Below, in pieces: positions 43,975 to 52,746 of a DNA stretch of 64,000 nt. The position numbers and the translations under genes are program-made. Where the stretch lies: positions 620,001 through 684,000 of the forward strand of contig CAVPFL010000005.1 of assembly GCA_963703745.1 (NCBI GenBank), read 5' to 3'. How positions within the stretch are numbered: position 1 is the first letter of the stretch; every line of letters begins with the position of its first letter. The stretch comes from AP-15 sp963703745. GTDB taxonomy: Bacteria; Pseudomonadota; Alphaproteobacteria; ATCC43930; CGMCC-115725. Below the pieces are notes generated by a model. It had not been told where the DNA came from and searched no databases. It saw only the letters and a program-made list of their open reading frames with translations.

Positions 43975-45126
43975 TCAGCGCCTGCCCTCTTCGGCGAGGG
44001 CGGCGATCGTGCGGGCGAGGATGCGGATCTCGGAGCGCAGCTCTTGAACGCTCTGAGCCCGGCCTTGGGCCACGTCCTCGGTCAGCCGTGCGAGGTAGGC
44101 CTCGATGTTGCGCAGATGGCTGCGCAACACATCGTCATGACCAAACGAGCCCTCGGCGACATCGGCTAGGCGAGTCAAGGAGGGCTTCAATTCCAACTGG
44201 TTCTCGGCGAGCCGCACCATCAGCATTTGCCCGGCCTTCATCTGCTCGCCGAGGACACCCAGCCGATCGGTCAGACTGGCAAGCGTGGCATTGGCGCCGA
44301 TGCGGCTTTCTTCACTCCGGGCAAGAATGCGCTGAAGGTTTTCCAGGCTGTCTGCCGTCTGCTCTAGCAGCGCCTGAATGTAGGCGGGCACCGACCCGTC
44401 GCCGCCGTCGCCGAGCTGGCCGCCCGAGAGCCTGGTATAGGTTGACAGCCACTCTTCGAGATCGTTGTAGAAGCGGTTCTGAGCCTGACCCGCTTGCAGA
44501 TCGAGGAAGCCGAGCACAAGACTGCCGGCGAGACCGAATAGGGAGGAGCTGAACGCGGTGCTCATCCCGGCGAGCGGCGATTCCAATCCCGATTTGAGAT
44601 CGGCGAAAGCGCGGGCGGCGTCACTGCCCCCGACGCTCAGTCCGCCGAGAACGCCGCCGACCGAGCGCACCGTCTCCAAGAGCCCGTAAAACGTGCCGAG
44701 AAGGCCCAGAAAGATCAGCACGCCGATCAGATAACGCGAGGTCTCTCGCGTCTCTGCGAGGCGCGAGCCGATACCGTCGAGCAGGGTCTGCAACGAGGTC
44801 GCCGACAGACTGACGCGCCTTCCCTGTCGCGTCTCGAGCATGCGGGCCATCGGCGCAAGCAGGCGCGGTGCCGCCCCCTCCGGTGCCTGGGCATCGTCGG
44901 CTTCGTGGTAACGAAAGTTCTCGATCCAGTCGATCTCGGGATCGAGCAGCAACACCTGGCGAAAAATATAGGCGATGCCGGCGAGCAGAATGACGAGGAT
45001 CACGCCGTTGATCCCGGGATTCCCCATGAAGGCGTTGACGAGCGGCCGCCCAAGCGCCACCGCAAGCGCCGCCACTAGAACGAGGAACAATGTCATTCGA
45101 AGCAGGAAGCGGCGCGAGTGGTTCAT
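43975..45126 (-). CDS. MotA/TolQ/ExbB-type proton channel protein
   Basis: 383-residue inner-membrane protein. An N-terminal helix pair (residues 10-55) precedes a cytoplasmic region. The MotA_ExbB core has two further helices: YLIGVLIFLGLLGTFYGLLETV near 137-158 and FSSSLFGLAGSLVLGFLDL near 192-210. The tail from about 270 is helical and probably coiled. It pairs with the OmpA-domain protein downstream to make a proton-driven stator-like complex. The gene order A then B and the 21-base spacing match other such pairs. Confidence 0.85.
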   Translation of the reverse strand: MNHSRRFLLRMTLFLVLVAALAVALGRPLVNAFMGNPGINGVILVILLAGIAYIFRQVLLLDPEIDWIENFRYHEADDAQAPEGAAPRLLAPMARMLETRQGRRVSLSATSLQTLLDGIGSRLAETRETSRYLIGVLIFLGLLGTFYGLLETVRSVGGVLGGLSVGGSDAARAFADLKSGLESPLAGMSTAFSSSLFGLAGSLVLGFLDLQAGQAQNRFYNDLEEWLSTYTRLSGGQLGDGGDGSVPAYIQALLEQTADSLENLQRILARSEESRIGANATLASLTDRLGVLGEQMKAGQMLMVRLAENQLELKPSLTRLADVAEGSFGHDDVLRSHLRNIEAYLARLTEDVAQGRAQSVQELRSEIRILARTIAALAEEGRR

Positions 45127-45275
45127 GCCGCAAACCCGTCAGGACGGATCTCCAACCCACCCACCCCCCGGAACGCGCAGCCGAGCTTTCGCGCCGGCCG
45201 GACCGCGAACGTAGCGCAGGGTCACTCTGCCGACAATCAAATCTGCGGACGTAGTAAATCTGCGGATGTGGCAGG

Positions 45276-46091
45276 TCAAACTCGGCGCGTCACCCGTCCG
45301 CCGCGTAGCGCCTCTCTGATCAATGCGGCGAGCGGCAGGTGCAGATGATCGTTGGCGGCGAGCACGTCGCCGGTTGTCATCATCTCGTGGCCGCCCGCCA
45401 TGTCGCTGACGTAGCCACCGGCCTCGCGGACCAGCAAAATTCCGGCGGCGATGTCCCATGGAGCAAGGCCAAACTCCCAGAACCCGTCATAGCGGCCGGC
45501 GGCGACATAGGCCAGGTCGAGGGCCGCCGAGCCCATGCGCCGGACGCCGCTCGTCGCGCTCATGATCGAGGTGAGCGAATCGGCATAGCCGGGCTCGTCG
45601 GCGCGCGCGCCGAACGGCATCCCGGTGCCGATCACGGCCTCACCCAGCTGTCGACGCGCCGAGACCCGAAGCCGGCGATCATTGAGATAGGCACCAAAGC
45701 CCTTTTCGGCCGCATACATCTCATCTCGGGTTGGCTCGTAGACGACACCGGCGACGATCTCCCCGTCGCGCTCAAGGGCGATCGAAATCGAAAAATGCGG
45801 GATGCCGTGCAGAAAGTTGGTCGTGCCGTCGAGCGGATCGACGATCCAGCGGTGCCGCTGGTCCGCTCCCGCTGTCGCCCCGCTCTCCTCAAGGAGCAGG
45901 GCATAACCCGGGCGTGCCCGGGTCAGCTCGGCACGGAGTATCCGTTCGGCTTTGAGGTCTGCGGTCGAGACGAATTCGCCCGGACCCTTGACCGAGACCT
46001 GCAATTGCTCGACCTCCCCGAAGTCACGGATCAAGCCGCGCGCCGCCTTTAGCGCGGCATTTGCCATCACGTTCAATGTAGCCGAGCGCAT
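45276..46091 (-). CDS. suhB: Inositol monophosphatase family protein (SuhB-like)
   Basis: 271-residue Mg2+-dependent phosphatase of the inositol monophosphatase superfamily. Metal ligands lie in LLLEESG and WIVDPLDGTTNFLHG, with the later AAGILLVREAGG and PWDIAAG motif. The ATG at 46091 (MRSATLNVMANAALKAARG) is preferred over a GTG two codons upstream. SuhB proteins dephosphorylate inositol phosphate and also affect rRNA transcription in some bacteria. It lies 32 bases downstream of efp on the same strand, a common alphaproteobacterial pairing. Confidence 0.92.
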   Translation of the reverse strand: MRSATLNVMANAALKAARGLIRDFGEVEQLQVSVKGPGEFVSTADLKAERILRAELTRARPGYALLLEESGATAGADQRHRWIVDPLDGTTNFLHGIPHFSISIALERDGEIVAGVVYEPTRDEMYAAEKGFGAYLNDRRLRVSARRQLGEAVIGTGMPFGARADEPGYADSLTSIMSATSGVRRMGSAALDLAYVAAGRYDGFWEFGLAPWDIAAGILLVREAGGYVSDMAGGHEMMTTGDVLAANDHLHLPLAALIREALRGGRVTRRV

Positions 46092-46123
46092 GACCACGAC
46101 TGGGATCCCCGCGCGTCGCGGAA

Positions 46124-46690
46124 TCAGTCCTTGGCCCGCTCGAGGTAGCTGCCGTCGGCGGTACTGACGACGATGCGGGTGCCCGCCTCGATGTGCGGCG
46201 GGATCATCACGCGGCGCCCGTTTTCGAGCTTGCCGGGCTTGTAGGAGGAGGACGCCGTCTGGCCGCGCACCACCGGGTCGGCCTCGACGAGTGCCATCAC
46301 CACGCTCGGCGGCAGCTCGACCGAGAGTGCCACGCCTTCATAGAGCATGACCTTACAGACCATGCCGTCGCGCAGAAAATCGGCGGGCTCGCCGATGGTC
46401 TCGCGCGGGATCGGTATTTGCTCGTACGTGTCGTTGTCCATAAAGGTCGCCTGGCCGTTCTCCATGAACAGAAACTGCATTTCCTTTTCGTCGAGGCGGA
46501 CGCGCTCGACCGTTTCCTGGGTGCGGAAGCGCTCGTTGAGCTTTGTGCCGCCGCGCAGGTCGCGCAACTCTACCTGGGCAAAGGCGCCGCCCTTGCCGGG
46601 CTGCACCAGCTCGCGCTTCAGCACGAGCCATAACTTGTTCTGGTATTCGAGAACGTTCCCCGGCTTGATGTCGATAGCGTTGATCTTCAT
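46124..46690 (-). CDS. efp: Elongation factor P
   Basis: 188-residue translation factor that relieves ribosome stalling at polyproline stretches. Three beta-barrel domains are visible. The KOW-like N-terminal domain carries the modification loop QPGKGGAFAQ with Lys33, and the C-terminal domain has YKPGKLENGRRVMIPPHIEAGTR in two parts around residue 150-170. The loop is of the lysine type, which matches the divergent epmA gene encoded 74 bases away. The start ATG and full length are typical. Confidence 0.96.
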   Translation of the reverse strand: MKINAIDIKPGNVLEYQNKLWLVLKRELVQPGKGGAFAQVELRDLRGGTKLNERFRTQETVERVRLDEKEMQFLFMENGQATFMDNDTYEQIPIPRETIGEPADFLRDGMVCKVMLYEGVALSVELPPSVVMALVEADPVVRGQTASSSYKPGKLENGRRVMIPPHIEAGTRIVVSTADGSYLERAKD

Positions 46691-46764
46691 GGAGAGGGTC
46701 CCGGCGAGAAGGCTGGATAGAAACTAACATAGGTCGGCGGATCGACAACAACGAGGGCAGGACG

Positions 46765-47799
46765 ATGCAGGAGTGGTGGCGGCCCGATCGCTTTGCGGCA
46801 CGACGCGGGCGGCTCGACCAGCGCGGGCGGATCCTCGGTGCCGTCCGCACTTTCTTCGCCGCACGCGGCTATGTCGAGGTCGACACGCCGGCCTTGCAGG
46901 TGAGCCCCGGGCTCGAGCCGCATCTCCGGGCGTTCAAGACGGTGCTGCACGATGCGCACGATCAGGCAGCGGAGCGTTACCTCCACACTTCGCCAGAATT
47001 CGCGATGAAGAAGCTCTTGGCCGCCGGGATGCCGCGCATCTGGCAGCTCGCCCATGTCTACCGCGACGGCGAGCGCAGCGCCACCCACCATCTGGAATTC
47101 GCGATGCTCGAATGGTACCACGTCGGCGCCACCTACCGCGATCTGATGGACGAATGCGCGGCACTGCTCGGCAGATGCCAGGACGCGGCGGGTACCGAGG
47201 TACTTACCTGGCGTGGGCATACCGCCGATGCGCGGCGACCGTGGCAGCGGCTGAGCGTCGCGGAGGCGTTCGAGAAACATTGCGGCATCGATATGCTGGC
47301 GACGGCACCCGACCCGCTGGCACCTGATGTCGAACGGCTCACCGCCGCGGCAGGCCATCTCGGCATCGCGCCTCATCTGGGGGACGATTGGGAGGCGCTG
47401 TATTTCCGCATCTTCCTCGAACGGATCGAGCCCATGCTCGGCCTCGGGGTGCCAACAATCCTTTACGACTACCCGGTGTCGATGGCGGCATTGTCGCGCC
47501 CCAGCGCAAGCGACCCGCGTGTCGCCGAGCGCTTCGAGGTCTATGTCTGCGGGCTCGAGCTCGCCAATGCTTTTGGCGAGCTGACCGACGCCGCCGAGCA
47601 GCGCCGCCGGTTGCTCGCCGACCAGGCCAAGAAACGGGCGCTGTACGGCGAGACCTACCCGATTGACGAGGATTTCCTCACCGCCCTCGACTGCGGCCTT
47701 CCCCCTTGCGCCGGGATCGCGCTCGGTTTCGACCGTCTTGTCATGCTGGCAACCGGTGCGGAGGACATCGAAGACGTGTTGTGGGCGCCGGTCCGCTGA
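46765..47799 (+). CDS. epmA: EF-P lysine ligase EpmA (GenX/PoxA)
   Basis: 344-residue class II aminoacyl-tRNA synthetase-like enzyme, a catalytic-domain-only relative of LysRS. It attaches (R)-beta-lysine to EF-P Lys33. Motifs include QVSPGLEPHLRAF, SPEFAMKKLLAAGMPRIW, the motif 2 loop YRDGERSATHHLEFAMLEWY and motif 3 GIALGFDRLVML. It lacks the N-terminal OB domain of LysRS, as expected. efp is divergent across a short 74-base shared promoter region. EpmB, the lysine 2,3-aminomutase, is not in this window. Confidence 0.94.
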   Translation: MQEWWRPDRFAARRGRLDQRGRILGAVRTFFAARGYVEVDTPALQVSPGLEPHLRAFKTVLHDAHDQAAERYLHTSPEFAMKKLLAAGMPRIWQLAHVYRDGERSATHHLEFAMLEWYHVGATYRDLMDECAALLGRCQDAAGTEVLTWRGHTADARRPWQRLSVAEAFEKHCGIDMLATAPDPLAPDVERLTAAAGHLGIAPHLGDDWEALYFRIFLERIEPMLGLGVPTILYDYPVSMAALSRPSASDPRVAERFEVYVCGLELANAFGELTDAAEQRRRLLADQAKKRALYGETYPIDEDFLTALDCGLPPCAGIALGFDRLVMLATGAEDIEDVLWAPVR

Positions 47800-47810
47800 C
47801 CGCCTTGTGC

Positions 47811-47990
47811 CGCGCGGATTCCCGGTTAACCCCGGGAATAACCGGGTAAAAAATGTGTTCGATCGCAAAATCGGTCATGAATTTATTTGTCTTCAAACAC
47901 TTACCGAATCATTGCCGGGTCAATAACCGGGAATACGTTTGCCGCAGAACCGGGAACCGGAATGCCTAACCGGGAATTATCCGGGAATTT
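47811..47990. repeat. Cluster of degenerate CCGGGAAT / TAACCGGG repeats
   Basis: About 180 bases after epmA contain at least seven copies, on both strands, of a motif near TAACCGGGAAT. Examples lie at 47815-47846, 47913-47934, 47946-47962 and 47967-47989. One pair forms CCCGGTTA..TAACCGGG, a perfect 8-bp stem with a 10-base loop (47821-47846). The block lies between epmA and the OsmC gene and codes for nothing visible. It may be a protein-binding array, an intergenic repeat family, or decayed mobile-element ends. Confidence 0.65.
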
Positions 47991-48156
47991 GACGAGGCCG
48001 CCTTGGCGGCCAGCCGATTGGCGCTCCGTCGCCTATGTCATTCCAAATCATACGCTGTCATTGAGGCGCGGCTAAGGCGCCGCCCGCCGGAGTTGACATC
48101 AGGGTCGCCTCCCCTAGGGTGAGGTAGAACGCCATTGAAGACGATCGGGAGGCCTG

Positions 48157-48669
48157 ATGAGATCGAGCGAGCTCAGGGAATTGCAGGCTCCTCTCAAAGA
48201 GCGCTATCGCGCCGAACCGCAGGCGGCACTCGTGACCTTGCGGGCGGAGGGCCGGCTTGGCGCGGAGACCTTGACCTGCAAGGTCGAGACCGGCCGCGCG
48301 CTGGTCGAGGCGGGCCTCCATCCTGCGACCGGCGGCGACGGGCTCAGCGCGTGCTCGGGGGACATGCTGCTCGAGGCGCTGGTCGCCTGCGCCGGCGTCA
48401 CCTTGCGCGCGGTCGCGACTGCGCTCGACATCGAGTTGCGCGGCGGCACAGTCAGCGCCGAGGGCGATCTCGATTTTCGCGGCACCCTCGGGGTCAGCCG
48501 AGAGGCGCCGGTCGGCTTTCGCGACATCCGCTTGCGCTTCGATCTCGAGACCGACGCGCCGGCTGACAAGCTCGAAAGCCTGATCAAGCTGACCGAGCGC
48601 TATTGCGTCGTCTATCAGACCCTGAAGACGCCAGCCCAGCTCGCCCTATCGGTGGGGACGGCGCCGTAG
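48157..48669 (+). CDS. OsmC family peroxide-reducing protein
   Basis: 170-residue OsmC/Ohr-superfamily protein. The catalytic-type cysteines appear in LEALVACAGVTLRAVA and TERYCVVYQTL, at the expected positions. Family members reduce organic hydroperoxides with thiol cofactors, although some only bind ligands. The N-terminal extension (about 40 residues with SSELRELQAPLKERYR) is typical of one OsmC subgroup. The downstream methyltransferase frame starts immediately after its stop. Confidence 0.85.
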   Translation: MRSSELRELQAPLKERYRAEPQAALVTLRAEGRLGAETLTCKVETGRALVEAGLHPATGGDGLSACSGDMLLEALVACAGVTLRAVATALDIELRGGTVSAEGDLDFRGTLGVSREAPVGFRDIRLRFDLETDAPADKLESLIKLTERYCVVYQTLKTPAQLALSVGTAP

Positions 48670-48783
48670 ACTCGCCCTAGCATCGGTGGACAGCCCTCAG
48701 AACCGCGGTCAATTGAGCGGGCGATCGAGGCCAGGAGTGCGGAGGTCTACGCCGGCTTTCTCCTGCCATACCTGCGGCCCGGT

Positions 48784-49482
48784 ATGGCGGTGCTCGATTG
48801 CGGCTGCGGCGAGGCGACGATCACAATGGGTCTGGCGGAGGTCGTGCCCGATGGCTGGGTCGTCGCCGTCGATCTCGACCAGGACAGCTTTGCCGCGACG
48901 CGCTGCTATGCCGACTCGATCGGGCGAAACAATCTCACTTTCATCGTGGCCGACGGCCGCCAGCTGCCGTTTCACGACGCTGTATTCGACGCCGTTCTCT
49001 GCCACTCAGTACTCGAGACGCTGGACGATCCCGCGCGGACAGTCGCCGAGCTGCGGTGCGTCACCAAACCCGGCGGGGTCGTTGGCGCGGCGTCTGTCGA
49101 CTATGGCGGCATCATCATCGGCGGTGAGAAAACCATCGGGCCACGCCGCTTTTACGACATCCGCCAACAGCTATGGCGCGCCGAGCGGATCGCCGAGCCC
49201 AATATGGGCCGCCGGCTGCGCGAGCTTTTTGCCGAGGCGGGATTTGCCCGCGTCGAGGCCTTCGCCGGCTACATCAACTATGGGACGCCGGATCTTGTCG
49301 CGGCCTTTGCCCGCGACCGGGCCGCAGAATGCCGGGATCCGGAGCTGCGCGCCGCCGTCGCGCGGCATGGGATCGCACCGGTTGAGGACCTGAACGAGCT
49401 AGCGACCGCGTGGGTAGAATGGGGTGCGGACTCCGGGGCCTTTTTTGCTTTTCCGTGGTGCCGCGTACTGGCCTGGCGGTAG
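48784..49482 (+). CDS. SAM-dependent methyltransferase (UbiE/COQ5-like), N-terminus uncertain
   Basis: At least 232 residues of a class I methyltransferase. SAM motif I is VLDCGCGEATITMGLA, followed by AVDLDQDSF, VADGRQLPFHDAVFD and LRCVTKPGG. The C-terminal half has FGLF-like FAEAGFARVEAFAGY and AFFAFPWCRVLAW, as in UbiE-type enzymes. In-frame sequence upstream of the ATG at 48784 (RSAEVYAGFLLPYLRPG) also resembles the family, but no ATG, GTG or TTG lies upstream in that frame before the OsmC stop. The true start may be ATT/ATC, or a base has been lost near 48690-48720. Confidence 0.75.
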   Translation: MAVLDCGCGEATITMGLAEVVPDGWVVAVDLDQDSFAATRCYADSIGRNNLTFIVADGRQLPFHDAVFDAVLCHSVLETLDDPARTVAELRCVTKPGGVVGAASVDYGGIIIGGEKTIGPRRFYDIRQQLWRAERIAEPNMGRRLRELFAEAGFARVEAFAGYINYGTPDLVAAFARDRAAECRDPELRAAVARHGIAPVEDLNELATAWVEWGADSGAFFAFPWCRVLAWR

Positions 49483-49489
49483 CGAAGCC

Positions 49490-49636
49490 CTGGCGCCGGC
49501 CCTCGCGGCCGCGCAGGATCAGCGGCTCGCCAATGCCATCGGCATGCCGCACCCGCACCGTGCCGCGAGCGTCGGCGCTAATCACCCGCGTCCGGTCCGG
49601 GCTGAACGACACCGCATTTACCCCACCCTGATGACC
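49490..49636 (-). pseudogene. WD40-repeat protein fragment
   Basis: On the minus strand about 45 codons read GHQGGVNAVSFSPDRTR then VISADARGTVRVRHADG and GEPLILRG, one typical beta-propeller repeat of large WD40 proteins. There is no start, and the frame continues antisense into the methyltransferase gene with unrelated sequence. It is a decayed fragment from a lost, longer gene. Confidence 0.6.
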
Positions 49637-49782
49637 CGCTGCGCCAACGCGTCGACGGCGTTTAATGATCGTCGTATGATGGCCTGTAAACGGGGTGCCG
49701 GAGCTGGGTCGAACGACTGGCGGTTGCGACGGCCATAGTGTAAACTTCGGGTTTCAGGGGGGCGAAGCGCTCGGAGACAAAA

Positions 49783-51126
49783 ATGGCTGAGATGGCTTTG
49801 TCAGCGACCGAGCACGCGCTGGAAAACCAGCGGCTCGGCGGCTTACAGATCCGCGTCGCGGTGATCTGCGGCCTCATTCAGATGTGCGATGGCTACGACG
49901 TTGGTTCAATCGGCTGGGCAGTGCCGTCGTTGACCCATGCCTGGCAGATCGCGCCGCCGGCCTTCGCGATCGCCTTTTTGTGGTCGAATATCGGCGTGAT
50001 GGTGGGTGCCCTGTGCGCGGGACCGATCGGCGACCGCCTGGGCCGTAAGCCGCTGCTATTGATCAGCGTGGCGCTCTTCGGACTGGGCTCCCTGGCAAGT
50101 GCTGTTGCCCCCTCGCTCGATTTCTTGGCGGGGACGCGATTTATTACCGGAGCCGGAATTGCCGGGGCGTTTGCCGGGACGGTGGCGCTGACCGGCGACT
50201 ACGCGCCGCAACGCCTGCGCGCAACGATGATCATGGTCATGTTCACCGGAGCGCCGGTTGGCGGCTTTCTCGGCGGGTTGGCGGTTTCCTTCCTACTGCA
50301 TGAGGGGTTCGGCTGGCCGATCATCTTTATCATCGGCGGCGCCTTTCCGCTGGTGCTATGGTTGATCACGGCATTGTGGCTCCCTGAATCGCCGCGTCTG
50401 CTCGCCACGAGAGCGAACCTCGCGCCGCGCCATCAGGCACTGCTGCAGCGCCTCGAGATCCCGCCGGCGACAGGCGAGTCGCGTGCGATTGACGTTGCTC
50501 GCGGCAACCCGGTCAAGATGCTGTTCGGCGAAGGATTCGCGCTCCAGACGACGCTGTTGTGGATCATCTTCTTTTGTAGCCTGCTAAACCTCTTCCTGTT
50601 CGTATTCTGGTTGCCGGAAGTCCTCCACCTGATCGGCATGACCCCGTCGCAGGCGGTGTTTGCGACGAGCCTTTACCCGCTCGGCGGGATCGCCGCCGTG
50701 CTCTATCTCGGATGGGCGATCGATCGCTTTGGCACGCGGCGGTCGCTGGCGGTGCATTACGCCGCGGGCATCGTGTTTATCGCGCTGATTTCGCTGTTTG
50801 CGCTGCCCTATCTGGCGCTGCTCGCAGTCGTATTTCTGGCCGGCCTGACGGTCATCGGCAGTCAGACCGGCCTGAACGGGGCATGCGGCAAGCTTTATCC
50901 GGCGCGCATGCGTACAAGCGGCTACGGGGTTGCCACCGGTGTCGGGCGATTGGGCGGCATTGCCGCGGCACCACTCGGCGGGTTTCTGCTGGCGCGTGGG
51001 CTGCCGCCGACCTACGTCTTTTTGTCGGCCTGCCTGTTTGCGCTGATCGCCGCCATGGCGACTGCGTTCCTGGCGCTGCCCGGCAGGCAGAGGAGCGGTA
51101 TCGTCGCGATCGAGGCGGCGTCGTAA
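49783..51126 (+). CDS. MFS transporter, aromatic acid:H+ symporter family
   Basis: 447-residue inner-membrane carrier with twelve predicted helices. The AAHS signature MCDGYDVGSIGWAVPSL is in helix 1, and GDRLGRKPLLL follows helix 2 as the MFS motif A. LWLPESPRLL precedes the central loop, and a second motif-A-like segment LGWAIDRFGTRRSL lies in the C-terminal half. Such proteins import benzoate-like or hydroxybenzoate-like acids. It converges with a flavin hydroxylase gene that could use the imported substrate. Confidence 0.9.
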   Translation: MAEMALSATEHALENQRLGGLQIRVAVICGLIQMCDGYDVGSIGWAVPSLTHAWQIAPPAFAIAFLWSNIGVMVGALCAGPIGDRLGRKPLLLISVALFGLGSLASAVAPSLDFLAGTRFITGAGIAGAFAGTVALTGDYAPQRLRATMIMVMFTGAPVGGFLGGLAVSFLLHEGFGWPIIFIIGGAFPLVLWLITALWLPESPRLLATRANLAPRHQALLQRLEIPPATGESRAIDVARGNPVKMLFGEGFALQTTLLWIIFFCSLLNLFLFVFWLPEVLHLIGMTPSQAVFATSLYPLGGIAAVLYLGWAIDRFGTRRSLAVHYAAGIVFIALISLFALPYLALLAVVFLAGLTVIGSQTGLNGACGKLYPARMRTSGYGVATGVGRLGGIAAAPLGGFLLARGLPPTYVFLSACLFALIAAMATAFLALPGRQRSGIVAIEAAS

Positions 51127-51213
51127 AAGCGACCAAGCTAAAGGCGCTGCGGAGGCATCTCCGATCTCGCCCTATCGGTACGGATGACGCCATAAGGCGC
51201 GCCTGGCGTCAGC

Positions 51214-52746
51214 TTAGCCGGGTTGGGCCGCGAGCCGAAGTCCGCGCTCGTTGCAATAGCGATCGACGGCGTCCGGCGCGCCGGACGTGTCGGCGAGCGC
51301 CACATAAGTATCAGGCCTCAGGAGATAGAGCGCGTCGCGCGCGAGGCCCGCCGTCTCATGCTGCGCGGTCCAGTCGAACACATGCAGCTCCACGTTGCGA
51401 TCTGCGCACCACTTGGCGAGCTCGGGCCGCGCCGCGCCATAGACATGAACCTGCCAAATCATGCCCGAGAGGGAGGCGAAATTGTCCGTGCCCGCGCCCC
51501 GTACCCAGGGCAGCCGATCACCGCCATGCACATGACCGGCGGAGCCGGCGCTGAGCGGCATTCCCCGATAGTTGAGGGTGATCTGCGAGACCGTTCGAAA
51601 GAGGTAGTCGCGAACCGGCCCGAGCGCGGTGACCCGCGGGAAGATCACCGGTACGATGCGGGTGCGCACGATGTCCGCGATCCGCCCTTCGGCGGTGGCG
51701 AAGCTGAACACGCGATCGGTCGTCGCCACCAGCCGCTTGGCAAAGCCGATGCGTTCGGTCTCGTAGGTGTCCAGCAGGCTGTCCGGCGCGCGGCCGGCGA
51801 GCACGGCTGCTAGTTTCCAGGCCAAATTGATCGCGTCGCCGATGCCGGTGTTCATGCCCTGGCCGCCGGCAGGGCTATGGATATGCGCGGCGTCGCCGAG
51901 CAGAAAAGCGCGACCCCTGCGGAAATGCTCGGTCACCCGATGATGCACGTGATAGGTCGAGAACCAATTCACCTTGTTGACCTGGACCTTGAGGTGATCG
52001 ATTGCGCGGCTGCTGACGTCCTCGAATCTGAGCTTATCGGCATCGTCGGCGCGCTCGTCCCGGACGGTTCCGATCAGACGAGCCCGGCCTTCGCCGGCCA
52101 ACGGGAAGACAGCCAGGAAGTCGGCTTCGTCGAGGTCGACGTGCAGTTCGCCGTCGATGGAAGGACCAGCCGCCTCGACGTCGGCGACGTAGAAGACTTG
52201 ACGATAGGTCCCGCCGCCAAAGCCGGTGCCGAGAGTCTCGCGGACCAGCGAGCGCGCGCCGTCGCAGCCGGCAATGTAGGCTGCCTCGCAATTCTCTTGA
52301 TGCCCATCGGGTCCGCGGAGGCTGGCGGTGGCGCGATCGCCCGCGTCGGTGAAGCGGATCAGCTCCGTCCGTCGCTCTACCGCGACGCCGAGCTTCTCCA
52401 GCCGCTCGATCAGCAGCCGCTCGTGCTGGTCCTGCGGAAAGATCTGGAGGAAGGGATAGGCGGTCAGATCCTCGCCGACGGTCGCGAAGGGGAGCCGTGC
52501 GGCCGGTTCGCCCTTCACCCAAAGATTGACCGCGGGAACCTTGTGGCCATGCGCGACCACGAAGTCTGCGAGGTCGAGTTGCCGGTAGAGTTCGAGGGTA
52601 CGCGCATGAACCGCCAGCGCGCGCGAGGTCGTACCGGGCTCTGCCGTCTTGTCGACGATGCGCACCTTGACACCGAGCTTGGTGAGCCAAAGCGCCAGGA
52701 CGAGGCCGGTCGGGCCGGCACCGATGATCAGAACGTCACTATGCAT
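51214..52746 (-). CDS. FAD-dependent aromatic monooxygenase (PheA/TfdB family)
   Basis: 510-residue flavoprotein hydroxylase. The N-terminal FAD site is VLIIGAGPTGLVLALWL, the DG motif reads AGCDGARSLVRETLG, and the GD motif reads LGDAAHIHSPAGGQGMNTGIGDA. The C-terminal thioredoxin-like domain is present. Enzymes of this group use NADPH and O2 to hydroxylate phenols and related aromatics. The ATG at 52746 (MHSDVLIIGAG) is preferred; longer starts add a basic unconserved tail. Position convergent to an aromatic-acid carrier supports aromatic catabolism. Confidence 0.88.
   Translation of the reverse strand: MHSDVLIIGAGPTGLVLALWLTKLGVKVRIVDKTAEPGTTSRALAVHARTLELYRQLDLADFVVAHGHKVPAVNLWVKGEPAARLPFATVGEDLTAYPFLQIFPQDQHERLLIERLEKLGVAVERRTELIRFTDAGDRATASLRGPDGHQENCEAAYIAGCDGARSLVRETLGTGFGGGTYRQVFYVADVEAAGPSIDGELHVDLDEADFLAVFPLAGEGRARLIGTVRDERADDADKLRFEDVSSRAIDHLKVQVNKVNWFSTYHVHHRVTEHFRRGRAFLLGDAAHIHSPAGGQGMNTGIGDAINLAWKLAAVLAGRAPDSLLDTYETERIGFAKRLVATTDRVFSFATAEGRIADIVRTRIVPVIFPRVTALGPVRDYLFRTVSQITLNYRGMPLSAGSAGHVHGGDRLPWVRGAGTDNFASLSGMIWQVHVYGAARPELAKWCADRNVELHVFDWTAQHETAGLARDALYLLRPDTYVALADTSGAPDAVDRYCNERGLRLAAQPG

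Noticed and set aside
47821..47846. Intrinsic terminator for epmA
   Set aside because: The 8-bp stem is followed by A residues rather than T residues on the plus strand, and the same motif recurs nearby, so it is treated as part of the repeat block.
46687..47868. 393-codon minus-strand ORF
   Set aside because: Antisense to epmA; the sense frame has all class II synthetase motifs.
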